64,000 nt of DNA from contig NZ_FOAM01000004.1 of the NCBI RefSeq assembly GCF_900109605.1, positions 307,642 through 371,641 on the forward strand. Reading direction: 5' to 3'. Positions 54,852 to 64,000 of this stretch are shown piece by piece (the first letter of the stretch is position 1; every line of letters starts with the position of its first letter). The position numbers and the translations under genes are program-made. Source of the DNA: Xaviernesmea oryzae. Lineage in GTDB: Bacteria > Pseudomonadota > Alphaproteobacteria > Rhizobiales > Rhizobiaceae. Under the pieces are notes generated by a model. That model saw only the letters and a program-made list of their open reading frames with translations. It was not told the origin of the DNA and did not search any database.

Positions 54852-55370
54852 CAAAACACCTCGTGATGCAAGCGCTTGGCAACAGCAGCACATCTTGCCG
54901 AAAGCGAAAAATTCCGAGCGGCTGCCTGGCCCGTCTTCCTGAGCGAAACGCCACCCTCGACATATCCGGCTTCGAATACGCCCGGGTCACCCAGGCGCAC
55001 CTATCCCGCACTGCAACAATTTACCATATGTTGGTGCAGCGCCGGTTACAAGAGCCCGTCGTCGGAAAGCCTGGATTGCAAAGCCGCCTGCTGTTCAGGC
55101 ATGCGCCATCATGACATGATACCCGGCTTTATTCCAGAGACGGGTTCAAGTCGCCGCTGCCTCGAGCTTGGCAAAGATGTCCAGAGCCTGACAAAGGATG
55201 CTTATGTCTCTGTTCTGGTCGAATTTTGGGCAGAGCACGATAAAGTGCGATTGTGCGGGTGAGTGATCCGCAACAGGCAAGGTCGGCCAAGATGTGATCC
55301 GCCGGACGCACGGCACGCGCCGCCTCCTTGACCAAGGCGCTGCGGCGCGTGTTTTCGACCAGCTTGCGGA
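54852..55370. other. Intergenic region between polymerase and GH16 genes
   Basis: About 520 bp. It holds a motif copy (55007-55018) upstream of the polymerase gene, followed by GTTGGTGCAG, a partial reverse partner. Open frames near 55129-55370 are shadows without support. No terminator for the GH16 gene (ends at 55371) stood out. Confidence 0.45.
55007..55018 (+). promoter_or_regulatory. Exopolysaccharide-locus motif, copy 6 (11/12)
   Basis: CGCACTGCAACA, one mismatch to TGCAnYGCAACA. It lies 155 nt upstream of the polymerase start at 54851, in the opposite orientation. Confidence 0.45.
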
Positions 55371-57713
55371 TCAAAGCACGAAGTCGCGACCGCTGGCGAG
55401 GATCGTGCTGAGGCTGACCTTGTTGAGGAAGATCTCGGTATCGGCCACCTTGTCGCCATTGAGATCGACATCGACCAGAACGCCACCATTGTAGGCGGCG
55501 ACCTTGACCTCTCCGGCATGGCCCGAAAAGGCATTGGTGTGGATATAGGTCAGCGTCGTATCCGACAGCGCGGACAGGTCGATGCGGTCGCCGGACTGGA
55601 AATCGACAATGGTGTCGCGCGCCTGAGGCGTCGAGTCCGATGCCTGTCTGAACACGAAGGTATCGTTGCCATAGCCGCCCTTGAGCGTGTCGGCACCGCC
55701 ACCGCCGATCAGGATGTCGTTGCCGCTGTCGCCGTCGAGAACGTTCTGCCCACTGTTGCCGGTCAGAACATTGTCCATCCAGTTGCCGGTGCCGTTGAGA
55801 TTGGCGCTTCCTGTGAGGATCAGCTTCTCGACCTGCGACGGCAGCGTGAAGGAGATGGAGGAATAGACCGTGTCCGTTCCGCCGTTCGACCATTCGGTGA
55901 CGACGTCCTTGGCATTATCGACATAATAGGTGTCGTTGCCCTGACCGCCCACCATCGTGTCGGCGCCGGCGCCCCCATTGAGAACATTGTTGCCGTCATT
56001 GCCCTGGAGGAGATTGTCCAGGCTATTGCCGGTGGCGTTGATCGAGGCCGTTCCTGTCAGATAGAGCCGCTCGAGATTGGCGCCGAGCGTCCAGGAAATG
56101 GAGGAATAGACCCGGTCGTCCCCTTCCCCTGCCTTTTCGATCACCACATCCTTGACGTTGTCGACATAATAGCTGTCGTTGCCCAGGCCGCCGGTCATGG
56201 TGTCCGCACCGGCCTTGCCATCCAGGATATTGTTGCCGCTGTTGCCGGTTAGCGTGTTGTTGCGCGCGTTTCCCGTGCCCGTCAGATTCAGGCTGCCGGT
56301 CAGGACAAGCCCATCGGCGACTGCATCAAGCGTCACGGACCACTGGCTGCTCTTGACGATATTGGCGGTGTGGCCCAGCTCGTAGACCCGAATATAGTCG
56401 ATCTTGAAATCGGCGCCGCTAAAGCCCGCATCCGGCGTGCCGACCCAATCGCCGCCGACGCCCAGATTGGTGACCATATACATGGGTTGGTTCATGTCGG
56501 ATGGCGTGGCGGTGCGGAAGGTCTCGGCACCGTCGACATACCAGACGAGCTCTTTTTGCGTCCACAAAACGCCATAGGTATGCATGCCGGCCGTGGTGTC
56601 ACCGACCCAGGAGGAGATGCCCGTGGAGACCTTGCTGCCCGTGCTCATCGAGTGGATGGTCTGGAAGACGCTGCCCTTATTGCCGCCATAGCCTTCGAGA
56701 ATGTCGATTTCCGGCGGAGACTGGCCGCTGGACGGCAAGAGCCAGAAAGCGGGCGAAACGCCCTTTTCGGCCGGCAGCTGCGCCCGGATTTCGAAATAGC
56801 CATAGGTCTGGGAGAACGTGCCGCGCGAAGCAAGCACACCTGACGTATAGGCCCGGCCGGACTCTGCCTTGACCGTGTCGCTGGCTTTGTCGGCATGAAT
56901 GGTCAAAACACCATTATTGATGGCGAAGGGATCGACGCCCCAGTTCTTATAGGCCTTGTCGGTATAGATCTGCGCTTCCGTCGATCCATGCGTTCGCCCG
57001 TCGGCATTGTCGGAAAACGAGGTGCGCCAGGTGCCGCCGCTCGACTGCAGCGAAAGCTTGTCGAATTCGTCGGCAAAGGTCAGCGTGAACTTGGAGCGGT
57101 CGACCCCGTATTGGAAATTTCCCTGGCCGAAGTCCGCGATCTTGTGGTTGCTGAAGGTCAACGTCTCCGTCGAGCTTAGCTGGAGCACCACATCCGCGCC
57201 CTTCTGCGTCATGCGCGACGTGACATCGGTAAAGCTCTTCAGGCCGTAATCGCCAAGGCGAACATAGTCGCCGCTCGTGCCGGTCTGGAAATCGGTGATC
57301 TTGTCCGAGCCACTGCCCTTCTGGACGATGAACACATCGCGCCCGCCGCCGCCCGTCAAAGTGTCGTTCCCGCCGCCGCCGAAGAGTTCCTGCCGCCCGT
57401 CACCGCCGAACAGTTGATTGTTCAGCGCATTGCCGACGCCATAGGTATTGACGCCATAGACGCCAAGATCCTCGATATTGGCGCCCAGCGTGTAGCTCGT
57501 GCGCCAGGTCATGACGATATCGCTTCCGCTACCGGCCGCCTCGACGACCGTGTCGCTGGCAGACATCACGTAATAGGTGTCGTCGCCGGCGCCGCCCTTC
57601 ATCATGGCCCCGCCCGAAGCAAAGCCGGTCAGAATATCGTTTGAACTCGAGCCGTTCACGACCTGGCCGATGACGGCCGCATTGATTTTCAAGCCGTTGA
57701 AAGCTCTGTCCAT
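55371..57713 (-). CDS. GH16 glycanase with RTX calcium-binding repeats (ExsH/PlyA-like), 780 aa
   Basis: A secreted endo-glycanase that could trim or release the exopolysaccharide. Order: N-terminal RTX-like block (residues about 15-140), GH16 domain (about 210-455) with active site PEIDILE (E335, D337, E340), then two full 82-residue repeats and a terminal partial one (about 471-700), each with GGxGxDxxx nonapeptides. The C-terminus lacks a signal peptide at the other end, fitting type I secretion (PrsDE-like) through a C-terminal signal. The start at 57713 has AGGGGG 8 nt upstream. It is a shorter paralogue of 58249-61755. Confidence 0.88.
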   Translation of the reverse strand: MDRAFNGLKINAAVIGQVVNGSSSNDILTGFASGGAMMKGGAGDDTYYVMSASDTVVEAAGSGSDIVMTWRTSYTLGANIEDLGVYGVNTYGVGNALNNQLFGGDGRQELFGGGGNDTLTGGGGRDVFIVQKGSGSDKITDFQTGTSGDYVRLGDYGLKSFTDVTSRMTQKGADVVLQLSSTETLTFSNHKIADFGQGNFQYGVDRSKFTLTFADEFDKLSLQSSGGTWRTSFSDNADGRTHGSTEAQIYTDKAYKNWGVDPFAINNGVLTIHADKASDTVKAESGRAYTSGVLASRGTFSQTYGYFEIRAQLPAEKGVSPAFWLLPSSGQSPPEIDILEGYGGNKGSVFQTIHSMSTGSKVSTGISSWVGDTTAGMHTYGVLWTQKELVWYVDGAETFRTATPSDMNQPMYMVTNLGVGGDWVGTPDAGFSGADFKIDYIRVYELGHTANIVKSSQWSVTLDAVADGLVLTGSLNLTGTGNARNNTLTGNSGNNILDGKAGADTMTGGLGNDSYYVDNVKDVVIEKAGEGDDRVYSSISWTLGANLERLYLTGTASINATGNSLDNLLQGNDGNNVLNGGAGADTMVGGQGNDTYYVDNAKDVVTEWSNGGTDTVYSSISFTLPSQVEKLILTGSANLNGTGNWMDNVLTGNSGQNVLDGDSGNDILIGGGGADTLKGGYGNDTFVFRQASDSTPQARDTIVDFQSGDRIDLSALSDTTLTYIHTNAFSGHAGEVKVAAYNGGVLVDVDLNGDKVADTEIFLNKVSLSTILASGRDFVL

Positions 57714-58112
57714 ATTACTGCCCCCTTGGGAAAGGTTAGCCATCACCACTGCCGGCACAGATGGAGGAATAGGCTGATTAAATTGCCTGGGCCTTGCGTT
57801 TCGGTTAATAACGCCCGCCTAAAGCAGCGTACAACCTTGGCCTGCAAGGCAAATCAATGCCTTAGGCGCACCTGAAACAGCAGAAAAAGAATCGCCCCAC
57901 GCGCTTCCTTAGCCGGAATACTGCGGCAATACACTAAAGACTATGGCGAAGAAATGACGAACAACCATCAAGTCGGTTAACCAACTGGTGTTACTGCCTA
58001 ATAACGATTAGCCCTCTGCGCTGTCTGGCCGTCGTTCGCCGCATTCTGCCTGCTGGCACAAGCCCTTTCCCGATGCCTGCGCTCTCTCTCGTCCTGCTTC
58101 CGGGCAGACGAG

Positions 58113-58144
58113 GACGCATGGGACCTTCCCGGCTCCCATGCGTC
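58113..58144. terminator. 11-bp inverted repeat after the long GH16 gene
   Basis: GACGCATGGGA (58113-58123) and TCCCATGCGTC (58134-58144) are perfect complements with a 10-nt loop. It lies about 105 nt past the stop codon of the leftward GH16-RTX gene. No T run follows, so it is a terminator candidate only. Confidence 0.5.
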
Positions 58145-58175
58145 GATTTCGCTCGGTTTCGCCTTTGTAAAGTCA

Positions 58176-58187
58176 TGCGATGCAACC
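58176..58187 (+). promoter_or_regulatory. Weak exopolysaccharide-locus motif (10/12)
   Basis: TGCGATGCAACC, two mismatches to TGCAnYGCAACA. It lies 462 nt upstream of the GH16 gene start at 57713, between the two GH16 genes. Listed for completeness; it could be chance. Confidence 0.25.
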
Positions 58188-58248
58188 TGTTTTCGCTCGA
58201 GGTTCTCTACCCTGACGCAGGCCGCACGCCGCTGCTGGTGTTTCCGTC

Positions 58249-61200
58249 TTACAGAAGGAAGATGCCGCCCTGGCTGGCGAAGTTCGACGGCTGGAGATTG
58301 GCGACGAAGATCTGGCTGTCGATATGCTTGTCGCCGTCGAGGTCGATGTTGATCATCGTGCCCTTGCCATAGGCCGAGATCTGCACCTCGCCGCTATGAC
58401 CGGTGAAGTCGCCGGTGCCGAGGAATGTCATCGTGCCGGCATACATGTCCCGGAGGTCGATGATGTCGCCCTTCTGGAAATCATTGATCGTATCCGGTGT
58501 GCCGACGGCCGAGTCCGCCGCGGTCTTGAAGACGAAGGTATCGTTGCCGGCGCCGCCATTCAGAATATCGACGCCCAGGCCGCCTTGGAGGATGTCGTTG
58601 CCGGCGCCACCATCGAGGCGATTGTTGCCGTCATTGCCAATCAGCGTGTTGTCGAGCCCGTTGCCGCAGCCGTCGAGATTGGCCGTGCCGGTGAGGATCA
58701 GGTTTTCGACGTTGTTCACGAGCGTATAGGAAATCGAGGAATAGACGGTGTCGTTGCCTTCGCCGCTCCACTCGATCACCAGATCGCCCGGATTATCGAC
58801 ATAGTAGGTATCGTTGCCGAGGCCGCCCTGCATCCGGTCGGCACCGGCGCCGCCATCGATGATGTTGTTGCCGATCGACCCGACGATTGTGTTGTCGAGA
58901 TCGTTGCCATAGCCGTTGATATTGCCGGCACTCTGCAGCATCAGCTTCTCGACATTGTCGGTCAGCCGGTAGCTGATCCAGGATTTGACGGTATCGATGC
59001 CCTCGCCCGGATTTTCCACCACCACGTCGCCGACATTCTCGACGATGTAGGTGTCATCGCCGGCGCCGCCCTTCATCAAATCGGCGCCCTTGCTGCCATC
59101 GAGGATGTTGTTGCCGGCGTTGCCGATCAGGATATTGTCCTGCCAGTTGCCGGTCGCGTTGAGGTTGGCCAGGCCGATCAGGGTCAGGTTTTCGACATTG
59201 TCCGCCAAGCTGTAGCTGACCGAGCTTAAGACCGTGTCGATCCCGCCATTCGACCACTCGATGATCTTGTCGTAGATGTTATCGACATAATAGGTATCGT
59301 TGCCGCCCTGGCCGGACATGGTGTCGGCACCCGTTCCGCCGTCGATGATGTTGTTGCCGTCATTGCCGTAGATCGTGTTGGAAAGGCTGTTGCCCGTCGC
59401 GTTCAGATCCGCCTTGCCGGTCAGCAGCAGCATCTCGACATTGGCCGTCAGCGTGTAGGAGATCGAGGAATAGACCCGATCGACCCCTTCGCCGGCGTTT
59501 TCGATCACGATATCGCCTGGATTGTCGACGAAATAGGTGTCGTTGCCCGCGCCGCCGATCATCGTGTCGGCACCCCGACCGCCGTCGAGCGTATTGGCGC
59601 AGCTATTGCCGATCAAGAGATTGTCGAGATTGTTGCCGGTGCCATTGCTGGTCCAGTTTCCGGTCAGGATCAAGGTCTCGACATTGGCGCTCAGCGTGTA
59701 GGACGAGGAGGCGTAGACGGTGTCGATCCCGCCATCGGCCTTTTCGATGATCGTGTCGTCGCTATCGACATAGTAGGTGTCGTCGCCCTTGCCGCCGATC
59801 AGCGTGTCCGTGCCGCCCATGCCGCGCAGCACGTTGTTGCCGTCATTGCCGATCAGGATATTGTCCATCCAGTTGCCGGTGGCGTCGATATTGTCGCTGC
59901 CTGTCAGCGTCAGGTTCTCGACCTGATTTGGCAGCGCATAGCTGATCGAGGAATAGACGGTGTCGATCCCGCCATTCGACCATTCGGTGACGATATCGCC
60001 GGGATTGTCGACATAGTAGATGTCGTTGCCAGCGCCGCCGATCATCACATCCGCCCCGCCGGCGCCATTGATGACATTGTCGCCGCTGTTGCCATAGATG
60101 GTGTTGTCAAGTTCGTTGCCGGTGCCGTGGAGATTGTCGGTTCCCGTGAGGAACAGCTTTTCGACATTGGCGCCGAGCACATAGCTGATCGAAGCGCGGA
60201 CGGTGTCGGTGCCTTCATTGGCATTTTCCACCACCACATCGCCTGCATTGTCGACGATGTAGGTGTCGTCGCCCTGTCCGCCGATCATCGTGTCAGCGCC
60301 GACCTTACCGTCGAGCGTGTTGTTGCCGCTGTTGCCGATGAGGATGTTGTCCTTGGCATTGCCGGTCGCGTTGATGTTCAGCGTGCCGGTCAGCGTCACG
60401 TCGTCGCCGTTATTATCGAGGGTGATCGACCATTTCTCGCCCGTGATCGACTGCCGCGTCCCGAGATTCTCCTCCAGCTGGTAGGCGTGGATATAGTCGA
60501 TCTTGAAGTCCGCGCCGGTGAAGCTGGCATCCGTGCTCCCGGCAAAGCCGCCGCCCACGGACATATTGGTGACGAGATACATCGCCTGGTGCATGTCGGC
60601 CGGCGTCGCGATGCGATAGGCCTCGACGCCGTCGAGATACCAAACCAGCACATCCTTGGTCCACAGCAGGCCATAGGTATGCATGCCTTCGCCCGTATCG
60701 CCGATCCAAGAGGAAATGCCGGTGGCGGTAGGCGTGCCCGTGCTGTTGCTGTGTGCCGTCAGATAGACCTTCGAGGGATCATTGCCGACCTGCTCGAAGA
60801 CGTCGAGCTCCGGCGGCCAGCTGCCGTTGGCCGGCAGCAGCCAGAAGGCTGGGCACACGCCCTTCTGCGAGGGCAGGTCGGCGCGGATCTCGAAATAACC
60901 ATAGGTCTGCGAGAAGGTGTCGCGCGTCGACATGATGCCGGAGGTAAACTCCTTGCCGGTCAACGCGGCCGTTTCGGCGCTGGCGCGGTCGGCATGGATC
61001 GTCAGCACGCCATCGGTCACGGAGAAGGGATTGACGCCCGTCGAATTGGTCGGATTGAGGTAAGCCTGACCGCCGTCCGAGAGGCCGTTATTGTGCCAGG
61101 TGCGCCACATGCCGCCCTCCTGCTGGAGGCTCAGCGTGTTGAACTCGTCGGCAAAGGTCTGCTTCAGATGCGAGGTATCCAGCGCATATTGAAAATTGCT

Positions 61201-61755
61201 GGACTGGAAATCCGCGATCGTCTTGTTGAGAAAGGTCAGCTGCGACCCGTCATTCAGCTTGAGAACGACGTTGGCATTATCCTGGACGAGGCTGTCGGAA
61301 ACTTCTGCGAAATTCTTGAAGCCATAGACGCCGAGCTGGACGATATCGCTGGCGTCGAAGTCGGTGATCGTATCCGAGCCGCCACCTTGTGTCAGGACGA
61401 AGATGTCGCTGCCGGCACCGCCTGTCAGCGTGTCATTGCCCGCGCCACCAACCAGGGTCTGGCGGCCGCTTCCCCCGACCAGCACATTGTCGAGCGCATT
61501 GCCGACGCCGTAGAGATCATTGCCCAGCACGGAGAGATTTTCGACATTGTCGCCGAGCGTATAGCTGGTGCGATAGGTGATGACGCTGTCGATCCCCTCG
61601 CCGGGCTTCTCGATGATGACGTCATCGGCCGAAGTCACGAAATAAAGATCATTGCCCGCGCCGCCAACAAGGGTGGCGCCACTGCCAGTACTGGCAATGT
61701 AGTCATTGGCAGATGTACCGGAAATCATAGGAAGCACTTTGGTTTCAGTGGACAT
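58249..61755 (-). CDS. GH16 glycanase with long RTX repeat array, 1168 aa
   Basis: A large secreted glycanase. Order: RTX-like N-terminal block (residues about 12-130), GH16 domain (about 195-435) with active site PELDVFE (E316, D318, E321), then seven full 82-residue repeats plus a terminal partial one (about 455-1080), and a C-terminal region of about 88 residues that includes an acidic [16 protein letters not shown] block and probably the type I secretion signal. Repeats alternate between two types ([12 protein letters not shown] and TEWSNGG-like). AGGAGAA lies about 10 nt before the ATG. It is paralogous to 55371-57713 but has five more repeats. Confidence 0.9.
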   Translation of the reverse strand: MSTETKVLPMISGTSANDYIASTGSGATLVGGAGNDLYFVTSADDVIIEKPGEGIDSVITYRTSYTLGDNVENLSVLGNDLYGVGNALDNVLVGGSGRQTLVGGAGNDTLTGGAGSDIFVLTQGGGSDTITDFDASDIVQLGVYGFKNFAEVSDSLVQDNANVVLKLNDGSQLTFLNKTIADFQSSNFQYALDTSHLKQTFADEFNTLSLQQEGGMWRTWHNNGLSDGGQAYLNPTNSTGVNPFSVTDGVLTIHADRASAETAALTGKEFTSGIMSTRDTFSQTYGYFEIRADLPSQKGVCPAFWLLPANGSWPPELDVFEQVGNDPSKVYLTAHSNSTGTPTATGISSWIGDTGEGMHTYGLLWTKDVLVWYLDGVEAYRIATPADMHQAMYLVTNMSVGGGFAGSTDASFTGADFKIDYIHAYQLEENLGTRQSITGEKWSITLDNNGDDVTLTGTLNINATGNAKDNILIGNSGNNTLDGKVGADTMIGGQGDDTYIVDNAGDVVVENANEGTDTVRASISYVLGANVEKLFLTGTDNLHGTGNELDNTIYGNSGDNVINGAGGADVMIGGAGNDIYYVDNPGDIVTEWSNGGIDTVYSSISYALPNQVENLTLTGSDNIDATGNWMDNILIGNDGNNVLRGMGGTDTLIGGKGDDTYYVDSDDTIIEKADGGIDTVYASSSYTLSANVETLILTGNWTSNGTGNNLDNLLIGNSCANTLDGGRGADTMIGGAGNDTYFVDNPGDIVIENAGEGVDRVYSSISYTLTANVEMLLLTGKADLNATGNSLSNTIYGNDGNNIIDGGTGADTMSGQGGNDTYYVDNIYDKIIEWSNGGIDTVLSSVSYSLADNVENLTLIGLANLNATGNWQDNILIGNAGNNILDGSKGADLMKGGAGDDTYIVENVGDVVVENPGEGIDTVKSWISYRLTDNVEKLMLQSAGNINGYGNDLDNTIVGSIGNNIIDGGAGADRMQGGLGNDTYYVDNPGDLVIEWSGEGNDTVYSSISYTLVNNVENLILTGTANLDGCGNGLDNTLIGNDGNNRLDGGAGNDILQGGLGVDILNGGAGNDTFVFKTAADSAVGTPDTINDFQKGDIIDLRDMYAGTMTFLGTGDFTGHSGEVQISAYGKGTMINIDLDGDKHIDSQIFVANLQPSNFASQGGIFLL
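58516..60393 (-). repeat. Tandem RTX repeats of about 246 bp (82 aa)
   Basis: Seven full units and one partial, each encoding an LTG-x-x-N-x-x-ATGN / DNxLxGNxGNNxLDGGxGADTM / [15 protein letters not shown] / [11 protein letters not shown] pattern. The calcium-binding nonapeptides are inside the units. Units differ in sequence, so the array is old rather than newly expanded, but the shared DNA segments could recombine. Confidence 0.85.
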
Positions 61756-62066
61756 CTGACTTGTTCTCCTGTCGTCCAGAGAAAATTACCAAGCGCCTCT
61801 TTCGCGTTTTTGAAGGTAAAGTTTAAATATTTAACGATTTCTACGTTCTTGCTTTTGCCGGCATGGCGAAAATTAACGAAAGAACCCCAGCGCTTCTTGG
61901 GCTTGCTTGATTTCTTCTACGCAGCCGTTTCCTGAAGAAACATCGTTAAGCCCTTGCCCGTGCTTCCGATTCCACAGGCAAGACCAACAAGCTCTGTTGG
62001 GGTGCGGGCAAGCAGCCGTCGGCTCTTCCGTCATGCGGAAGACAGACCATCAAAAAAACACGCTCC

Positions 62067-62078
62067 TGCACTGCAACA
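62067..62078 (+). promoter_or_regulatory. Exopolysaccharide-locus motif, copy 7 (12/12)
   Basis: TGCACTGCAACA, exact match; the following bases are TGTCAT. It lies 174 nt before the GH10 start and 311 nt before the divergent GH16 start. Confidence 0.55.
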
Positions 62079-62166
62079 TGTCATCTGCTTTGACATTATC
62101 TCGACGAAGACGGGGTTTAGAGCGCTGATCGGCCGGTCGTCCGCATCGCAGAGCGGGCCTCGGGTT

Positions 62167-62178
62167 TGCATTGCAACA
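62167..62178 (+). promoter_or_regulatory. Exopolysaccharide-locus motif, copy 8 (12/12)
   Basis: TGCATTGCAACA, exact match, within the perfect inverted repeat TTGCA-T-TGCAA and followed by TGATCC. It lies 74 nt before the GH10 start and exactly 100 bp after copy 7. Confidence 0.55.
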
Positions 62179-62252
62179 TGATCCGTGGAGCGCGATGCCT
62201 GATAGGAGACACCTGTCAAGGGCATGGTTCCGGACACAGCAGGAGAGACGCG

Positions 62253-63362
62253 ATGAAGCGCCGTGACTTACTCGGCATGATGCTGGCCAGCGGCTTGGCC
62301 TATCCGATGCGCCAGGCCATGGCGCAGGAACAGGCAACGCTCCGGCAGGCCGCCGAGGCCAAAGGCTTGCTCTATGGCTGTGCCGTCGATTCCCGCAAGA
62401 TCGCGCGGGACCGCCCCTTTGCCGATCTCGTCGCGCGCGAAGCCGGTATTCTGGTGCATGAGGGCGAGATGAAGCGGCACGAGATCGAGCCGCGTGCCGA
62501 CGTCTATAATTTCGAGCCCGCCAACCGGATCATGCGCTTTGCCGAGACGAACCACCAGCTGGTGCGCGGCCACACGCTCGTCTGGTTCAACGTGCAGCCG
62601 CAATGGCTCGAACAAGCGCTGGAAACGCCCGACATGACGGCCCGTACCGAACTTCTAACCGGCTATATCAACAAGGTCGTCGGCTATTATAAGGGACGCA
62701 TTCACTCCTGGGATGTCGTCAACGAGGCTGTGGAGCCTGCCGACTGGCGCTGGGACCGGATGCGGTCGAGCAGCATCTGGTACAAGGCCTTTGGCGAAGA
62801 CTATATCTCGATGGCCTTTCATGCCGCCAAGGAGGCCGATCCGAAGCCGATCCTGTTCCTCAACGATTATGGCATCGAAAGCGACGTGCGCTGGAACGAG
62901 ACCCGCCGCTCCGCCGTGCTGAAACTGCTCGATCGCTTGAAGGCGAAGAACGTTCCGGTGGAAGGCTTCGGCATTCAGGGACATCTGAAGCCCTATAAGG
63001 ACAAGTTCGGCGAGGAGACCTTCGCCCGCTTCCTCCACGATCTGGAAGGCTATGGCCTGAAGCTGATGATCACCGAACTCGATATTGCCGACAGCGGCGG
63101 CCCCGCCGACGACCCGGCGCAGCGCGATCAGTTCGTGGCCAGCGTGGCCAAGAGTTTCCTGGATGTCGCCTTGGCGAGCCCGTCCATGCTCGGCGTGCTG
63201 ACCTGGGGCATCACCGACCGCTATTCCTGGCTCTCATCCGCCGATAATTACAAATGGCCGGACGGCCAGCTGGTGCGCGGCCTGCCTTTCGACAGCGATT
63301 TGAAGCCGAAGCCGATGTTCGACGCGATGATGGCGGCTTTCAAGAATGCGCCGGCGCGCTGA
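62253..63362 (+). CDS. GH10 endo-1,4-beta-xylanase, 369 aa
   Basis: A glycoside hydrolase family 10 enzyme, by family an endo-beta-1,4-xylanase. The Tat-type signal MKRRDLLGMMLASGLAYPMRQAMAQ is at residues 1-25. The barrel shows VRGHTLVWFNVQPQW, the acid/base Glu in WDVVNEA (E158) and the nucleophile in MITELD (E275); FGIQGH and LTWGITDRYSW are conserved. CAGGAGAGACG precedes the ATG at 62253. It sits between GH16 glycanases and a Wza-like gene in a locus that can make UDP-xylose, so its target may be the cell's own polymer or plant xylan. Confidence 0.92.
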   Translation: MKRRDLLGMMLASGLAYPMRQAMAQEQATLRQAAEAKGLLYGCAVDSRKIARDRPFADLVAREAGILVHEGEMKRHEIEPRADVYNFEPANRIMRFAETNHQLVRGHTLVWFNVQPQWLEQALETPDMTARTELLTGYINKVVGYYKGRIHSWDVVNEAVEPADWRWDRMRSSSIWYKAFGEDYISMAFHAAKEADPKPILFLNDYGIESDVRWNETRRSAVLKLLDRLKAKNVPVEGFGIQGHLKPYKDKFGEETFARFLHDLEGYGLKLMITELDIADSGGPADDPAQRDQFVASVAKSFLDVALASPSMLGVLTWGITDRYSWLSSADNYKWPDGQLVRGLPFDSDLKPKPMFDAMMAAFKNAPAR

Positions 63363-63673
63363 TGCGTCTTGCCACCGACGAAGGTCGATCCACGCTCTGA
63401 TATCTTCGTCTTGAGACGTGTTCGCGCAGGCCACGACCGGTTTGCGTGAACACTGCCCAGCGACCTGATGCAGACGCCCCAGCGCATCTGCCCGCAGATA
63501 ACGCGCCTATGGCCGCGCCGGCGCGCAGCACCGAGTTAGCCTATCGCTCTTCGCCTTGTCTTTGATGGAGAGGCACGATCCAGACGCGCGTCCGGATCCA
63601 GACGTCACACCCCAATGCCGTGACGCATCGCGCGCAAAGCCACTGAGAGGCCTTGCACGCGATGGCTCGAACA
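63363..63673. other. Intergenic region between convergent GH10 and exporter genes
   Basis: About 310 bp, GC-rich. No gene, hairpin or motif copy was recognised. Confidence 0.4.
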
Positions 63674-64000
63674 TCAGAACTTGCGGATCGCGTCGCGGGT
63701 GGTGATCACGTCGCTGCTGGCGCCCGATGCGGTCGAGGTGACGGAGTTCACGAGGTCGAGGAACTTGAGCAGCTCGATCGAGTCGGCATTGGTGACGAAG
63801 ATGATGTCCTTGTCCTGCATCGGCAGCTGCTGTGCCACGAACATCGTGGCCGGGTCGCGCATGTCGGCGCGGAAGATCACCGGGATCTCCGTGTCGACGA
63901 AGCGTCTGACGTCGACGCCCAGGCGCGCCAGAAGCTCGCGGTTGACGCGGCGATAGAGCAGCACCTGCTCGGGATTGGCGCGCGCATCGAGCAGGCCGCC
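63674..64000 (-). CDS. Polysaccharide export protein (Wza-like), C-terminal part
   Basis: The last 108 codons of a longer gene whose start lies beyond the right edge. The visible part GGLLDARANPEQVLLYRR and VIFRADMRDPATMFVAQQLPMQDKD then IIFVTNADSIELLKFLDLVN matches the SLBB/C-terminal region of outer-membrane polysaccharide exporters. The GTG at 63964 is internal, because the frame continues with conserved residues upstream to the window end. The product should form the outer-membrane channel that works with the tyrosine autokinase at 34669. Confidence 0.85.
   Translation of the reverse strand, partial: GGLLDARANPEQVLLYRRVNRELLARLGVDVRRFVDTEIPVIFRADMRDPATMFVAQQLPMQDKDIIFVTNADSIELLKFLDLVNSVTSTASGASSDVITTRDAIRKF

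Larger units (their letters stand above)
57714..58248. other. Intergenic region between the two GH16 genes
   Basis: About 535 bp, AT-rich around 57770-57990, suited to a promoter for the leftward GH16 gene. It contains an 11-bp inverted repeat (58113-58144) and a weak motif copy (58176-58187). No gene is supported. Confidence 0.5.
61756..62252. other. Divergent intergenic region between GH16 and GH10 genes
   Basis: About 500 bp, AT-rich near 61790-61900 on the GH16 side. It carries two exact motif copies spaced exactly 100 bp apart (62067-62078 and 62167-62178), more than any other region. Promoters of both secreted glycanase genes must lie here. No gene is supported. Confidence 0.55.

Noticed and set aside
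58516..60393. Regular spacing that could suggest a CRISPR or satellite array
   Set aside because: The period is about 246 bp, in frame, and each unit encodes an RTX protein repeat. There are no short identical direct repeats.
60127..61935. A 602-codon plus-strand frame opposite the GH16-RTX gene
   Set aside because: It repeats with the same period as the RTX array and so is a shadow of the repeats.

Overview
The window is a chromosomal segment of an alphaproteobacterium, most likely a member of the Rhizobiaceae (Rhizobium/Agrobacterium group). This rests on high GC, the dnaK-dnaJ and recF-moeB neighbourhoods, an alphaproteobacterial RpoH-type promoter (CTTG-N18-CTTATAT) ahead of dnaK, a TGA-N9-TCA iron box ahead of a siderophore receptor, a TTAA-N7-TTAA CtrA-type box, and a large rhizobial-style exopolysaccharide locus with GH16/RTX glycanases. 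No taxonomic search was possible.

Left part (1-28.9 kb): mostly housekeeping genes. A fragment that looks like the start of xseA is followed by an orphan gene for a GTA/phage-type 'spike base' protein (rcc01079 family), a Gfo/Idh/MocA oxidoreductase, an aldo/keto reductase, a GNAT-moeB-recF group, dnaJ and dnaK, a class A penicillin-binding protein and a DUF1236 protein. Next come upp and a tightly coupled nucleoside uptake and salvage operon (ABC ATPase, two permeases, cdd, punA, deoC, deoA), with the BMP-type binding protein and slyX just outside it. A TonB-dependent siderophore receptor, an AraC-type regulator, msrA, a small membrane protein, tRNA-Ser(GGA) and a PhzF-family gene complete this part.

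Right part (29-64 kb): an exopolysaccharide locus. It holds sugar-nucleotide genes (UDP-glucose dehydrogenase, UDP-glucuronate decarboxylase), at least six glycosyltransferases, two flippases, a Wzy/O-antigen-ligase-like polymerase, a Wzc/ExoP-like tyrosine autokinase and the end of a Wza-like exporter. O-acylation genes are present as one free acyltransferase, one free SGNH hydrolase and one fused acyltransferase-SGNH protein. Polysaccharide-active enzymes are two paralogous GH16 glycanases with RTX repeats and a GH10 xylanase. Ugd and Uxs together would make UDP-xylose, which fits a xylose- or glucuronate-containing polymer. No priming glycosyltransferase is visible; it may lie beyond the right edge.

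Main unexpected signals: (1) a recurring 12-bp motif, TGCAnYGCAACA, in the intergenic regions ahead of most exopolysaccharide transcription units; (2) a GTA/phage head-spike-fibre-like protein, with an SGNH domain whose catalytic serine seems lost, inside the exopolysaccharide locus, while its presumed partner-type spike base gene lies 40 kb away; (3) expansion of 82-residue RTX repeats between the two GH16 paralogues; (4) a GH10 xylanase next to UDP-xylose synthesis genes.
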